Assembly: GCF_900156025.1 (NCBI RefSeq) | Contig: NZ_FTMO01000022.1 | Span: forward strand, 1 to 52,231 | Origin: Allobosea sp. TND4EK4 | GTDB lineage: Bacteria; Pseudomonadota; Alphaproteobacteria; Rhizobiales; Beijerinckiaceae | Reading direction: 5' to 3' | Length of the DNA: 52,231 bases | Shown here: positions 1 to 9,070 of the stretch, piece after piece | How the letters are laid out: every line of letters begins with the position of its first letter | How positions within the stretch are numbered: position 1 is the stretch's first letter | Translations under genes and position numbers: made by a program | The notes under the pieces: generated by a model | Databases searched by the model: none | Seen by the model: only the letters and a program-made list of their open reading frames with translations | Told to the model about the DNA's origin: nothing

Positions 1-365
1 TAAGCTCTGAAATCGTCATGTGTCGAAGCCCTCAGGGGCTTCGAACATCGGCGTTCAGGCCGCTGTCGCAAAGGTGGCGCCGGGACATCGCTTACGATCC
101 GAAAAACCCCGGCGATACTCCAAGCGCGGACACTCGAGCCCCAAATGCGCCTCAGAACCACTCGGGCCTCGCCATCAAGCGCAATCTCGCACGAGATAGA
201 CCACCGGCAGGCTGGCTCGGCTGAACGCGGTTGGGCCCTTCGCCCGGCCTAACTTGGTTAGCGCTTGGCCAACACCGGGATTGGCCGGGTCCAAGACCAT
301 GACTTCACGATCGTCTCACCGGCACCGCTCCCGATTGGGAGCCCAACCCGCTCTCGCCATCCCAT
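1..365. other. Left-edge stretch without a convincing gene
   Basis: No reading frame here has a family signature. A short open frame at 18-224 has no ribosome-binding site and an arginine/proline-rich, low-complexity translation typical of out-of-frame GC-rich DNA. The only structure I see is a 9-bp perfect inverted repeat with a 4-base loop at 23-44 (TCGAAGCCC / GGGCTTCGA). It is not followed by a T run on either strand, so it is not a clear intrinsic terminator. Confidence 0.5.
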
Positions 366-2132
366 TCAGAAGGAGTCGGCATCGAGAGCCATCACGGACT
401 CGGGGCTGGCGTTAAGCGCGACTTCCAATCCGATAGTCTCCGGCAGCACGCGCTCGGCAAAGAAGCGTGAAACCGCAATCTTTCGGCGACAAATTCGGTC
501 GCCAGCGTCGGACATCGCCGCCGTTTTGGCCATTCTTGTCCACATCCAGCCATAGGCAACCAGTGCGAAGAGCCTGAGATAACCTGTTGAGGCGGCCCCA
601 GCGGCGAATGGATCGAGACGGCCGGAAAGCAGCCGCTCAGTGGCTCGTTCAAGCCGCTCAAGTGCTTCGGTTGTTGCTCCGACGATAGCATCGGCATTCC
701 GACAGGTCACGGGCGACTGAAGATCCTGCTTGATAAGGGCGAAGAAGCGGCTTGGCAGCGCCCCATCCTCCATCGGTAATTTGCGTTGGACCAAGTCGAT
801 GGCTTGAACACCATTGGTGCCTTCGTAAATCTGGGTGATGCGGGCATCGCGCACGAATTGCTCCATGCCCCATTCGCGGATGTAGCCATGACCGCCGAAA
901 ACCTGCTGAGACAACACCGCCGTCTCAAAACCGAAATCCGTGAAGGCTGCCTTGACCACCGGGGTCAGGAGCGCAACCAGGCCATTAGCACTCTTGCGCG
1001 CCCCCTCGTCTGGATGACGCGCCGCGATATCCATTTGCATGGAGGTCCAAATGGCCAGCGCGCGGGCGGCATCCGCATAGGCGCGCCCCCTCAGCAGCAT
1101 ATTGCGGACGTCGGGATGTTCGACGATCTGAACCGGCCCCCTGGAGCCGTCGAGCGAGCGGCCCTGTAGGCGCTCGCGGGCATACGCGGTGGCCTTCTGG
1201 TTCGCCACTTCTCCAATCCCGAGTCCCTGGATGCCAATAAACAAGCGTTCAGCATTCATCATGGTGAACATGGCATTGAGGCCGCGCCCCACCTCGCCTA
1301 CGAGCCAACCAGTGGCCCCGTCATAGTTCATGACACAGGTCGGCTGACCATGGATGCCCATCTTGTGCTCCAACGAGCCAACGGACATGCCATTGCGAGC
1401 ACCCAGGCTACCGTCGTCATTGACGAGGAATTTGGGCACCAGGAACAGGCTGATGCCTTTGACCCCTTTCGGCGCATCCGGAAGGCGCGCCAGCACGAGA
1501 TGGATAATGTTGCCGCCGAAATCGTGATCGCCGGAAGAGATGAAGATCTTCGTCCCAGTGATTCGATACGAATCGTCTACCGAAGCTTCGGCGCGCGTGT
1601 TCAAAAGGCCAAGATCAGTGCCGGCGGACGCTTCCGTAAGCGCCATGGCGCCGGTCCACTCACCAGATATCATCTTCGGCAGGTAACGCTGCTTCAGGGC
1701 ATCGCTGGCGTGAATGGAGATGGCTTCGGCTGCACCGCGGGTCAACCCGGGGAAAAGACCAAAGGACAGGTTTGCAGATGAAAGCATTTCATCGAGCAAG
1801 ACTTGCATCACGCGCGGGAGGCCCTGCCCCCCGAACTCAGGGTCGCCGGAGAGCCCGCTCCAACCAGCGTTGATGAACGCCTTATAGGCTTCGGAAGTGC
1901 CATCGGGTGTAAAAACTTGGTCGTTTTCCAGTCGACAACCTTCTTCGTCGCTTGGCCGATTCAAAGGCTCAAGCACGGCGGCGCAAAACTTGCCGGCTTG
2001 CTCCAGTATGGACACAGCAAGATCAGCGTCGATCTCCTCGTACCCCGGAAGAGTTTTCATCGTTTCGTTGAAATCGAAGACTTCATTCAAGAGGAAACGG
2101 ATATCATCAACCGGCGGGATATAGGCTACCAT
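366..2132 (-). CDS. Long-chain-type acyl-CoA dehydrogenase, DmdC-like
   Basis: Flavoenzyme that puts an alpha,beta double bond into an acyl-CoA and hands electrons to ETF. At 588 residues it belongs to the long branch of the family, which includes 3-methylmercaptopropionyl-CoA dehydrogenase (DmdC), and not to the 380-residue branch represented at 10744-11889. Visible marks are the N-terminal YIPPVDDIRFLLNEVF segment, the TEASAGTDLG substrate/FAD loop, GGHGYIREWGMEQF near residues 413-426 followed by RDARITQIYEGTNG, and an extra C-terminal helical domain of about 140 residues. The open frame extends up to 2225, but homologues begin at this Met, so I chose the ATG at 2132. It is the last leftward gene of the island, 343 bases after the thioesterase gene, so it may have its own promoter. 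The true substrate cannot be read from sequence; a branched or long acyl-CoA is an inference from the neighbours. Confidence 0.85.
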   Translation of the reverse strand: MVAYIPPVDDIRFLLNEVFDFNETMKTLPGYEEIDADLAVSILEQAGKFCAAVLEPLNRPSDEEGCRLENDQVFTPDGTSEAYKAFINAGWSGLSGDPEFGGQGLPRVMQVLLDEMLSSANLSFGLFPGLTRGAAEAISIHASDALKQRYLPKMISGEWTGAMALTEASAGTDLGLLNTRAEASVDDSYRITGTKIFISSGDHDFGGNIIHLVLARLPDAPKGVKGISLFLVPKFLVNDDGSLGARNGMSVGSLEHKMGIHGQPTCVMNYDGATGWLVGEVGRGLNAMFTMMNAERLFIGIQGLGIGEVANQKATAYARERLQGRSLDGSRGPVQIVEHPDVRNMLLRGRAYADAARALAIWTSMQMDIAARHPDEGARKSANGLVALLTPVVKAAFTDFGFETAVLSQQVFGGHGYIREWGMEQFVRDARITQIYEGTNGVQAIDLVQRKLPMEDGALPSRFFALIKQDLQSPVTCRNADAIVGATTEALERLERATERLLSGRLDPFAAGAASTGYLRLFALVAYGWMWTRMAKTAAMSDAGDRICRRKIAVSRFFAERVLPETIGLEVALNASPESVMALDADSF

Positions 2133-2475
2133 TCTGTCATTCTTTCCGTTCAATACCAAGTCATCAGCCGTCTCCGGCATTTGTGTGTCTCGAGGTTGAA
2201 AGCGTGTCGAACGGGCCGGCAGCACCGGCTTTCCGGCGCCCTCTCTGCATCATCACTCCGCGATGCGTAAAACTGCGCGCTCGCCAATTTTTCGGATCGC
2301 GTCTTGAGATAATCCGTCAAGCCGCCGAGGTGAGCAGAGCCAATGATTATGTGTTACGCTAAATAAAGCGAGACGCACAGCGTCAGAAAAACATCGATAG
2401 AAACACGTGCAGGAGCATCTCTGCACGCCTCGATCGATTTTGGACAACGATTTCATATCACGGTTTGCCAACACC
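2133..2475. other. Intergenic region between thioesterase and acyl-CoA dehydrogenase genes
   Basis: No gene is supported here. The stretch contains a hairpin at 2406-2427 that may end transcription of the thioesterase gene (listed separately) and an AT-rich patch around 2340-2370, which on the minus strand reads CATAAT and could be a -10 box for the acyl-CoA dehydrogenase gene. I do not see a good -35 box at the right distance, so the promoter is only suspected. Confidence 0.4.
2385..2427 (-). terminator. Candidate terminator downstream of the thioesterase gene
   Basis: On the minus strand a 7-bp perfect stem, CGTGCAG / CTGCACG with an 8-base loop (2427 to 2406), is followed by a T-rich run that includes TGTTTC and GTTTTTC. 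It lies about 50 bases after the thioesterase stop codon. The T tract is interrupted, so termination may be partial. Confidence 0.35.
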
Positions 2476-2934
2476 TCAGTCCACGATGTCGGCGCGGTCA
2501 GGCAGTGCCATCATCGTGGCTGTCATGGTCGCGAGCAGTTTTGTGGCGCCATCCGCGGCAAATCCATATGCTTGCCCGTCAGCCACGATGATCGTGCGGC
2601 CGGGCTTGATCACCGAACCGCGAAACAAAAATCGCTCTCCTTTGCCTGGAGCGAGGAAATTAACCTTGAACTCAACGGTCAAAACCGCTGTATTCTCCGG
2701 CATAAGAGAGTAAGCTGCATAGCCGCAGGCCGAATCCAGCGCAGTTGAGAGAATTCCACCTTGAATGAATCCGTATTGCTGGGTCAGTGAATCGCAATAG
2801 GGCATCTCGATTTCCACCATGCCCGGGGTCACAACCGTCAATGTTGCGCCGATGGTAGACATCGCATTCTGGCGTGAGAATGATACTCTTACACGCTCTT
2901 CGGAGTTCCTCGATACAGTTGCAGTGGATGACAT
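2476..2934 (-). CDS. PaaI-family hotdog thioesterase
   Basis: Probable acyl-CoA thioesterase that hydrolyses an acyl-CoA to free acid and CoA, usually a safety valve that frees CoA from dead-end intermediates. The 152-residue protein has the single hotdog domain typical of PaaI. The signature helix reads GFIQGGILSTALDSACG at about residues 55-71; the Asp in ALDSA matches the catalytic acid of PaaI, while the His usually found before GG is Gln here, a substitution seen in some subgroups. The downstream strand TVEFKVNFLAPG is typical. The ATG at 2934 has GGGGAAG seven bases upstream; an in-frame TTG lies one codon earlier. The gene is leftward, behind the PaaK-like gene with a 121-base gap, and ends at a possible terminator. 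The substrate is unknown, presumably an intermediate of the branched-acid pathway encoded upstream. Confidence 0.85.
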   Translation of the reverse strand: MSSTATVSRNSEERVRVSFSRQNAMSTIGATLTVVTPGMVEIEMPYCDSLTQQYGFIQGGILSTALDSACGYAAYSLMPENTAVLTVEFKVNFLAPGKGERFLFRGSVIKPGRTIIVADGQAYGFAADGATKLLATMTATMMALPDRADIVD

Positions 2935-3055
2935 CAAGCGCTTCCCCAGTCGGAGCGGCCATTCAGAAGACGTTCGAGCTTCACGCGAAAAGATCTCGCA
3001 ACACGAGGCCGATCAACGTCCTGACATTTGAGCAATGATTGGATGAGCGCCCTTG

Positions 3056-4273
3056 TCATTGGTCCTTTCTGTCGACCAGAAAGGGCGCATCGGCAGGGAG
3101 CTCACCTGCGGTAATAAATTCCAGATGATCGACCTTGAGTCGCGTGAGTTCCCTGAACCGGCCCAGCACCCATCCGGTTACCGTATCGCGGTCGGCGTCG
3201 GGGGCCAGAACAAGTCGCAGCGTGATCTCTTCACGATGCCCCGGCCGACTGATGACGGCCTGAGCCCGTGCAACTCCCGGACTTGCAATGGCGAGTTCAT
3301 CGATCTGCCTTGGGTAGATGAAGATTTCACGCGCCTTCACAGCCTGGCCGACGCGCCCCTGCAGCATGCCGATGCGATGGACGGTGCCCTCCTCGGTCAG
3401 GGCAGTAGCAAAGGCGACGTCTCCAGTACCAAAACGGATCAGCGGCCAGCCCGGCCTCAGCGTGGTGACGACGATCTCTCCAGACTCTCCCATCGGCAGA
3501 GGAACGCCGCTAACCGGGTCACATATCTGCACGATGCGGTCTTCGTGGATTTCATAACCCTCAGAGCCATTATTCTCGAAACCGATAACGCCGAAATCAG
3601 CCGTCGCATAAACCGAAAACGTACGGATGCCATAGCGCTCTTCAAGCCGGCGCCGCTTGCCCATCCAGTCGCCGAATTCGCCGCCGAGCAGCGCTGTTTT
3701 GACGTTCCATGCCTCCGGCAAAGCGTACCCCTGGCCTTCGATCGTCTCGGCGAGCGTGATAAAAAATGCCGTCGAGCTGCAGATGCAGGTCACGCCAAGG
3801 TCCATGATCAACTTGGCCTGCGCCTCGCTGCCGCCGGTGCCGGCCGGAATGACGGAGGCTCCCCTGTCGCGCAAGCCGTCGTCGAGCAGGAGGCCTGCGG
3901 GAACCAGATGATAAGACCATGTGTTGAGCACGCGATCACCGCGCCCAACTCCAGCCGCGGCAAAAGCACGCGCAAATCCCAACCCATCATTCTCGCCTCT
4001 CATCTGCGGCTCATTGATCGGACCGGGGGATACGAAGATGCGGGCGATATCCTCGTTCTGTGCAGCAAGGAAGCCACCGAAGGGCGGACTCTCGCGCTGT
4101 CGATCAAGCAGCCGCTCCTTTTTGAGCACGGGCAAGCGCGACAGATCATCCGCCGTCCGCAGATCATCCGGCCGAATGCCGGCGCGGTCGTAAATCTCGC
4201 GAATGGCCGGAGCGCGCTTGTAGGCTTCAGCCTGGCTCTCCCGCAAATTCGCAAACATCGTTTGTCTCTTCAT
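3056..4273 (-). CDS. PaaK-like adenylate-forming protein with unusual P-loop
   Basis: Resembles phenylacetate-CoA ligase (PaaK) and other small acyl-adenylate enzymes, which make an acyl-AMP and then an acyl-CoA. The protein is about 405 residues against 430-440 for PaaK. Late motifs are recognisable: YATADFGVIGFE takes the place of the A5 region, SGEIVVTTL and RFGTGDVA match the A6/A7 region, and a GRVGQAVKAREIFIYPRQID segment matches the hinge and start of the C-terminal lid. The early phosphate-binding loop, normally S(S/T)GTTGxP, reads SPGPINEP instead (about residues 83-90), so ATP handling may differ or be lost. The frame opens at a TTG (4288), but the ATG at 4273 sits behind GGGTGAG and is preferred. 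It lies 160 bases downstream of the last Liv gene, same strand. Function as a ligase is therefore tentative. Confidence 0.7.
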   Translation of the reverse strand: MKRQTMFANLRESQAEAYKRAPAIREIYDRAGIRPDDLRTADDLSRLPVLKKERLLDRQRESPPFGGFLAAQNEDIARIFVSPGPINEPQMRGENDGLGFARAFAAAGVGRGDRVLNTWSYHLVPAGLLLDDGLRDRGASVIPAGTGGSEAQAKLIMDLGVTCICSSTAFFITLAETIEGQGYALPEAWNVKTALLGGEFGDWMGKRRRLEERYGIRTFSVYATADFGVIGFENNGSEGYEIHEDRIVQICDPVSGVPLPMGESGEIVVTTLRPGWPLIRFGTGDVAFATALTEEGTVHRIGMLQGRVGQAVKAREIFIYPRQIDELAIASPGVARAQAVISRPGHREEITLRLVLAPDADRDTVTGWVLGRFRELTRLKVDHLEFITAGELPADAPFLVDRKDQ

Positions 4274-4432
4274 ATCGTTCTCACCCAACTATAAGACGTT
4301 ATCATGATTAGACTGACACATTTTCGAGAACAACACAGGAACGGTAACGCAAAAATAGAGAAAAATAAGTTTTTTTGGAAATTATTCTCAAATCAAGGCA
4401 AAGTTTTGCAGAATTCAAAATTCCACAAATAC
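4274..4432. other. AT-rich spacer between livF-like and PaaK-like genes
   Basis: About 160 bases of unusually AT-rich sequence for this window. It holds an imperfect inverted repeat around 4357-4392 (GAGAAAAATAAG against AAATTATTCTC) that could be a weak terminator for the Liv operon, and probably a promoter for the leftward PaaK-like gene. No gene is visible. Confidence 0.3.
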
Positions 4433-5221
4433 CTAAACCCATCTTTTCTTGCGGCGGTACCATTTGACGCTACTGAATCTGCCGCGCTCAGAAGCTCCCG
4501 CCCCCAGATAGAATTCCTGGACGTCCTGATTGCCCCTCAGCTCCGCCCCCGAACCTTCGAGCACCACCTTCCCGTCCTCCATGACATAGCCCTGGTCCGC
4601 CACAGCAAGCGCAAAGCTCGCGTTTTGCTCGACCAGGAGGATCGTCAGCCCCTCCTCACGATTGAGACGCCGGACGATCCCGCATACTTCCTGGACGAGC
4701 AGCGGCGACAAACCCATCGAGGGCTCGTCCAGCATCATGATCCGGGGGCCCGCCATCAATGCGCGGCCAATCGCCAGCATCTGCTGTTCGCCGCCGGACA
4801 GATATCCCGCGACCTGCGTGTGCCGCTCCTTCAATTTCGGAAAGTATTCATAAACAAGCTCCCGGCGCGACGCGATCTTGCGAGAATCCTTTTCCAGGAA
4901 GGCGCCGATGCGAATATTTTCTTCGACCGTAAGGTCCTGGAAAATGCGCCTCCCCTCCATCACCTGCACGAGGCCCGACGCCACTCTTCGATCAGGCGAC
5001 ATGTGGGTGATGTCCACGCCGTCGAAGGTGATGCGTCCGCGCGTGACCTCTCCTTCCTCTGACGCGAGAAGTCCCGACACCGCCTTCAGCGTCGTCGACT
5101 TGCCCGCGCCATTCGCGCCAAGCAATGCAGTCACTGCGCCGCTTTTCACCTGAAGGGAGAGGCCTTTCAGAACCAGAACGTAGGTATCATAGACGACTTC
5201 AATATTCTCGATTGTCAGCAT
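4433..5221 (-). CDS. livF: Liv-type ABC importer ATPase (second ATP-binding subunit)
   Basis: Cytoplasmic ATPase of a branched-chain-amino-acid-type importer. Walker A is LLGANGAGKST, the signature is LSGGEQQMLAIGRAL, and Walker B is RIMMLDEPSMGLSP, followed by the EQN segment (LLVEQNASFAL) typical of LivF. The protein is 262 residues, with a slightly extended basic tail (KWYRRKKRWV). Start at ATG 5221, which has AGGTGA eight bases upstream; the frame stays open to 5305 but family members begin at MLTIENIEV. It starts 7 bases after the livM stop and is the last gene of the transporter set livG - acyl-CoA synthetase - livH - livM - livF. Given the neighbours the cargo is more likely a carboxylic acid than an amino acid (inference). 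Confidence 0.92.
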   Translation of the reverse strand: MLTIENIEVVYDTYVLVLKGLSLQVKSGAVTALLGANGAGKSTTLKAVSGLLASEEGEVTRGRITFDGVDITHMSPDRRVASGLVQVMEGRRIFQDLTVEENIRIGAFLEKDSRKIASRRELVYEYFPKLKERHTQVAGYLSGGEQQMLAIGRALMAGPRIMMLDEPSMGLSPLLVQEVCGIVRRLNREEGLTILLVEQNASFALAVADQGYVMEDGKVVLEGSGAELRGNQDVQEFYLGAGASERGRFSSVKWYRRKKRWV

Positions 5222-5228
5222 TTTGTCG

Positions 5229-6272
5229 TCACCTGGCGAATGGATATACGTTCCAATAGGTCTTGATACGCTGCCAACGCGCTGCAAGACCTGCCGGTTC
5301 GGCAACTAGGACAAAGATAATCAATGCTCCAAAAAGCCCCTCGCGCAGGAAAGCCAGGGTGCCCGCCACAGCCGCAGGATCAGCGACAAACAGCGCGGCC
5401 CCCTCCGAGAGCGCTTCCGGAAGCAGGGTCACAAATACGGCACCGAGCACGCAACCAAGGGCGCTGCCCAAACCGCCGACAATAATCATGACCAGCAGGC
5501 TAATCGACAGCCCCAGCGTGAATTGCTCGGGCGTGACATAGCCGACATACTGCCCCCACAAGGCGCCCGCCACACCTGCCAGGAATGACCCGATGGCGAA
5601 GGCGATGAGCTTGCTGCGGAACAGGTTTATGCCCATGATCTCCGCGGCGAGATCGTGATCGCGCACTGCCATCAACGCACGGCCGGTAGCCGTTCGCGCG
5701 AGGTTTCTCACGAAGAGCAGCGACAGGGCCGCTATTGGGAGCAGGATCCAATAGAAGGCTGTGTCGCCCGACAATTCATGCCCGAACGCAGATGCCGAAC
5801 CAGCGGACATGCCGTTGCTACCTCCGGTGACGGACGTCCAACTCCGGAACACGAACTCCAGAATGAACTGCGCCGCCAGCGTGGCTATCGCCAGATAGAG
5901 CCCCTTCAGTCGCACCGATGGGACGCCGAAAAAACTCCCGACGAGCGCCGTGAACAAACCCGCGATCACGATCGCTGCGAAAAAGGGAACGCCCAAGACG
6001 CTTACGAGATAGGCTGAAGTATAAGCACCGACCCCAAGAAAGGCGCCGTGTCCGATCGAGATCTGGCCGGTAAACCCGGTAATCACGTTCAGCCCTAGGG
6101 CGGCGATCACATTGATGAATATCAAGTTGGCAAGGCCGAGCTGATAACCGCTCGCCACGAAAGGAAACACAAGAACGAATGCTGCGGCTAACGCAATGCG
6201 AAACCGCGTCAATTTTGTCGGAAACAAACGAATGGCCTGCGCATGGCTGGTGATGAACTCGCCACTGCTCAT
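5229..6272 (-). CDS. livM: Liv-type ABC importer permease, LivM family
   Basis: Inner-membrane permease of the same importer. The 347-residue sequence is hydrophobic with many predicted membrane spans and carries the LivM hallmarks: GLNVITGFTGQISIGHGAFLGVGAY near the N-terminus, RLKGLYLAIATLA in the middle and the EAA-like cytoplasmic loop GRALMAVRDHDLAAEIMGIN followed by KLIAFAIGSFLAGVAGAL. It begins 3 bases after the livH stop and ends 7 bases before livF, so the three are almost certainly co-translated. Nothing looks broken. Substrate specificity comes from the binding protein, most likely the one encoded at 17303-18481. Confidence 0.92.
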   Translation of the reverse strand: MSSGEFITSHAQAIRLFPTKLTRFRIALAAAFVLVFPFVASGYQLGLANLIFINVIAALGLNVITGFTGQISIGHGAFLGVGAYTSAYLVSVLGVPFFAAIVIAGLFTALVGSFFGVPSVRLKGLYLAIATLAAQFILEFVFRSWTSVTGGSNGMSAGSASAFGHELSGDTAFYWILLPIAALSLLFVRNLARTATGRALMAVRDHDLAAEIMGINLFRSKLIAFAIGSFLAGVAGALWGQYVGYVTPEQFTLGLSISLLVMIIVGGLGSALGCVLGAVFVTLLPEALSEGAALFVADPAAVAGTLAFLREGLFGALIIFVLVAEPAGLAARWQRIKTYWNVYPFAR

Positions 6273-6275
6273 TGC

Positions 6276-7169
6276 TCAGATCCTTTCAATATCGTGCTGG
6301 CCGAATAATCCATAAGGTCGGATCATCAACACCAACACGAGAACAACGAACGCTGCGACGTCCCGAAAGCCGTCCAGGTCAAACACGCTCTTGAAGACAC
6401 CATCGGCAACGTTCTCGAGTACGCCGATGAGAACTCCGCCGACAGCCGCACCTACGATTGAATCGAGCCCACCAAGGATGACGACCGGGAAGACCTTCAA
6501 TCCGAAGGCGGAAACGCCGAGGTTTACGCCGTTGATCGTTGCGATCAACATTCCGCCGACCGCCGACACGACACAGGCAATCGCCCAGGACAGCGCAAAA
6601 ATCTGACCGACATTAACCCCCATCGCCATGGCCGCCTGCTGATCCGACGAGGTGGCGCGCATAGCTAGCCCCAAACGCGACCAGCGGAAGAATGCCGCGA
6701 AGGCGCACATCGCCAACACGGAAAACGCCATGCTGAACAGATAATGGTAAGACACCGGCGTTCCCCCGATGCTCACCGCTCCGTCGGGAATGGGAGTTGG
6801 AAGAACCCGCACGTCGACTCCGAAGATGGCCCCGACGATCGCCTTGAGTACGATACCAAGCCCAAGCGTGATCATGATGACCGAGACGATAGGGTCGCCG
6901 ATCACCCGACGCAGAACAACGCGCTCGATCACATACCCCAACAAGGCGCAGACAATGCCCGTCATCAGGAATGCCGCCCAAAACGGCAGCTTGTAGTCGA
7001 CCGTCAGAAACAGGCAGATATAGGCTCCCACCATCATCAATTCACCTTGAGCGAAATTGATAACACGTGTGGTCTTGTAGATTACGACAAAACCAATCGC
7101 TGTCATGGCGTAGACAGAACCGACAACAATCCCGCTCACACACAGCGATATTAATGCATCTAGGGACAT
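6276..7169 (-). CDS. livH: Liv-type ABC importer permease, LivH family
   Basis: Second inner-membrane permease of the importer, 297 residues. Diagnostic parts are the N-terminal GIVVGSVYAMTAIGFVVIYK with TTRVINFAQGELMMVGAY, the internal ERVVLRRVIGDP segment, the EAA-type loop around RATSSDQQAAMAMGVNVGQIF, and the GGLDSIVGAAVGG motif near the C-terminus. Its ATG overlaps the end of the acyl-CoA synthetase gene by 10 bases, which suggests translational coupling between substrate uptake and activation. The family normally transports branched-chain amino acids, urea or aromatic/aliphatic acids; the context here favours an acid. Confidence 0.92.
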   Translation of the reverse strand: MSLDALISLCVSGIVVGSVYAMTAIGFVVIYKTTRVINFAQGELMMVGAYICLFLTVDYKLPFWAAFLMTGIVCALLGYVIERVVLRRVIGDPIVSVIMITLGLGIVLKAIVGAIFGVDVRVLPTPIPDGAVSIGGTPVSYHYLFSMAFSVLAMCAFAAFFRWSRLGLAMRATSSDQQAAMAMGVNVGQIFALSWAIACVVSAVGGMLIATINGVNLGVSAFGLKVFPVVILGGLDSIVGAAVGGVLIGVLENVADGVFKSVFDLDGFRDVAAFVVLVLVLMIRPYGLFGQHDIERI

Positions 7170-9070
7170 AACATCTCCCGGATTTTTAAATCTTCTTCAA
7201 GTCTCTGCACACGACCAGACCTGTACGAAATCTCGATCGATAGACGTGCGGTCTTATTTTCGACCCCGTAAAGATCTTCGATCACGCTTCGGTATTTTTC
7301 CGAAACAGCACTGCGCCGTACCTTATTGGTGCGCGTCAGCTCGCCATCGTCAGCGTCGAGCTCCTTGGGAAGCAGAACGAACCTTTGGACGCGGAAGCTC
7401 TCCGGCAGGCGCGAATTAAGCTTGTCGAGATGCCTGGCCACGAGCTCGTATACCTTGGGATGAGCGGCAAGATCCCTATAGGTCGTGAACGCGATCTGAT
7501 TGTTTTCCGCCCAGAGGCTGACCAGCCTGGCGTCGATGTTGATGAGCGCGACCAAGAAGCTTCGACCATCGCCGAAAACCACGGCCTCCTGCACGACAGG
7601 GATGAACTTGATCTTGTCCTCGACGAACTGCGGGGAGAAGCTGGTACCGTCAGCGAGATGGCAGAGATTGCGCAGCCGGTCGATCACGACCAGGTGGCCT
7701 GATGCCTCGTCGATATAACCCGCGTCGCCAGAGTAGAGCCAGCCATCGACCAGCACCTTCTCCGTCTCTGCAGGATTGTTCCAATAGCCGGCGAAAGACG
7801 CCTTGCTGCGCGTCTGGATTTCGCCACTCTCCGCAATCCGGATTTCGGTATTCGGGAGCGGCTGGCCTACAGTCTCGAAATTTATGTCGCCAGCCTGGTG
7901 CATGACCGAAATGCCACAGAGTTCGGTCTGTCCATAGACCTGCTTCAGGGGGATGCCCAAGGCATGGAACAGCCGGATGGCATCCGGCGCCAGACTGCCC
8001 CCTCCCGTCATCGGAACCCGCATGCGTGCAAGGCCCAGAGTGTCCTTGAGATGCCTGAACAGCAACAGCTCGCCCACAATGCGCCCGAGCTTCACCAGCA
8101 GAGGCACATGCCCCTTCCCGGCCCGTTCGGCTTCGACGGCCGCCGCGTAACGCTCGCCCAGCGGCAACAGAAGGTTGTAAGCCGCGCGCTTGAACGCGGT
8201 CGTATCGTCGATCCCCGAGCGAATTTGCGAGGCAAGATTTTGCCAGTAGCGCGGAGGCCCAACCAGAAACTGCGGCGAGATATCATATATATCCTGCTCA
8301 ACTGTCTCCAAATTTTCTGGGAAATTGACGGTAAAATGCGCAGCAAGATGACAGCCAACGATCGTCATCTGCTCGCCCATCCAGGGCATCGGCAGCGCGG
8401 AGAGGTAATTGTCACCTCGATTCTTCTTATCGACCGAGTTCATCCCCGCAGCCATTATAGTCATCGCCGAATAGGTGATGCAGGCGAGCTTCGGCCCCCC
8501 TGTGGTCCCCGAGGTCACTGCGAGCAGCGCCAGGTCGTCGATGGAGGTTTGGCCGATCAAGCGCTCAATCTCGGCCACCGGTATGGCCGCAGCCTCCGCT
8601 TTGGCCCACAAGGCACCCAGATGCATCACACGTGGATCGCGGTATTCACCGAGCCCCTTCGGCTCGAAATAGATGATCGCGCGGACGGATGGCAGGTTCC
8701 CGCGGAGGGAAAGCAGCTTGTCGACTTGCTCCTGGTCTTCGGCAAAGACGACCGTGGCTTCGCACTGATTTATGACGTACTCGATCTCGGACGCGACCGA
8801 TTCGATATAGATGCCGACAGCGACGGCGCCGACCGCGAGTGTGCCAAGTTCAGCATAGAGCCACTCCTCGCGATTTGCCGCGATAATGGCGACACGGTCA
8901 CCATGCTTCAGGCCGCACGCCAGCAGGCCGCGCGCCGTGTCGATCATTCGGCGCGCATAATCCTGCCAGCTAATCTCTTGCCATATTCCGTATCGCTTCT
9001 GCCGCAGCGCCACGGCAGAAGCCGGAAGCGTCCGCGCATTGTCGAGCAACTCCTGTGGAAAGGTCTTCAC
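7160..9070 (-). CDS. Long-chain-type acyl-CoA synthetase inside the Liv operon
   Basis: AMP-forming acid:CoA ligase (ANL superfamily) that would activate the imported acid. The 636-residue length and the sequence fit the FAA1/long-chain branch that is often found between Liv transporter genes in proteobacteria. Motifs: AVTSGTTGGPKLACITYSAM (P-loop), YGQTELCGISVMH, SGDAGYIDEASGHLVVIDR, and a late EKYRSVIEDLYG segment. The start is GTG at 9070, forming a GTGA overlap with the stop of the upstream ATPase gene; no other in-frame start precedes the conserved N-terminal KTFPQELLDNA. It also overlaps livH by 10 bases. Chain preference cannot be told from motifs alone, but its position ties activation directly to transport. 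Confidence 0.9.
   Translation of the reverse strand: MKTFPQELLDNARTLPASAVALRQKRYGIWQEISWQDYARRMIDTARGLLACGLKHGDRVAIIAANREEWLYAELGTLAVGAVAVGIYIESVASEIEYVINQCEATVVFAEDQEQVDKLLSLRGNLPSVRAIIYFEPKGLGEYRDPRVMHLGALWAKAEAAAIPVAEIERLIGQTSIDDLALLAVTSGTTGGPKLACITYSAMTIMAAGMNSVDKKNRGDNYLSALPMPWMGEQMTIVGCHLAAHFTVNFPENLETVEQDIYDISPQFLVGPPRYWQNLASQIRSGIDDTTAFKRAAYNLLLPLGERYAAAVEAERAGKGHVPLLVKLGRIVGELLLFRHLKDTLGLARMRVPMTGGGSLAPDAIRLFHALGIPLKQVYGQTELCGISVMHQAGDINFETVGQPLPNTEIRIAESGEIQTRSKASFAGYWNNPAETEKVLVDGWLYSGDAGYIDEASGHLVVIDRLRNLCHLADGTSFSPQFVEDKIKFIPVVQEAVVFGDGRSFLVALINIDARLVSLWAENNQIAFTTYRDLAAHPKVYELVARHLDKLNSRLPESFRVQRFVLLPKELDADDGELTRTNKVRRSAVSEKYRSVIEDLYGVENKTARLSIEISYRSGRVQRLEEDLKIREMLCP

Noticed and set aside
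18..224. 68-codon frame at the left edge
   Set aside because: No ribosome-binding site, no conserved pattern, and composition typical of non-coding GC-rich sequence.
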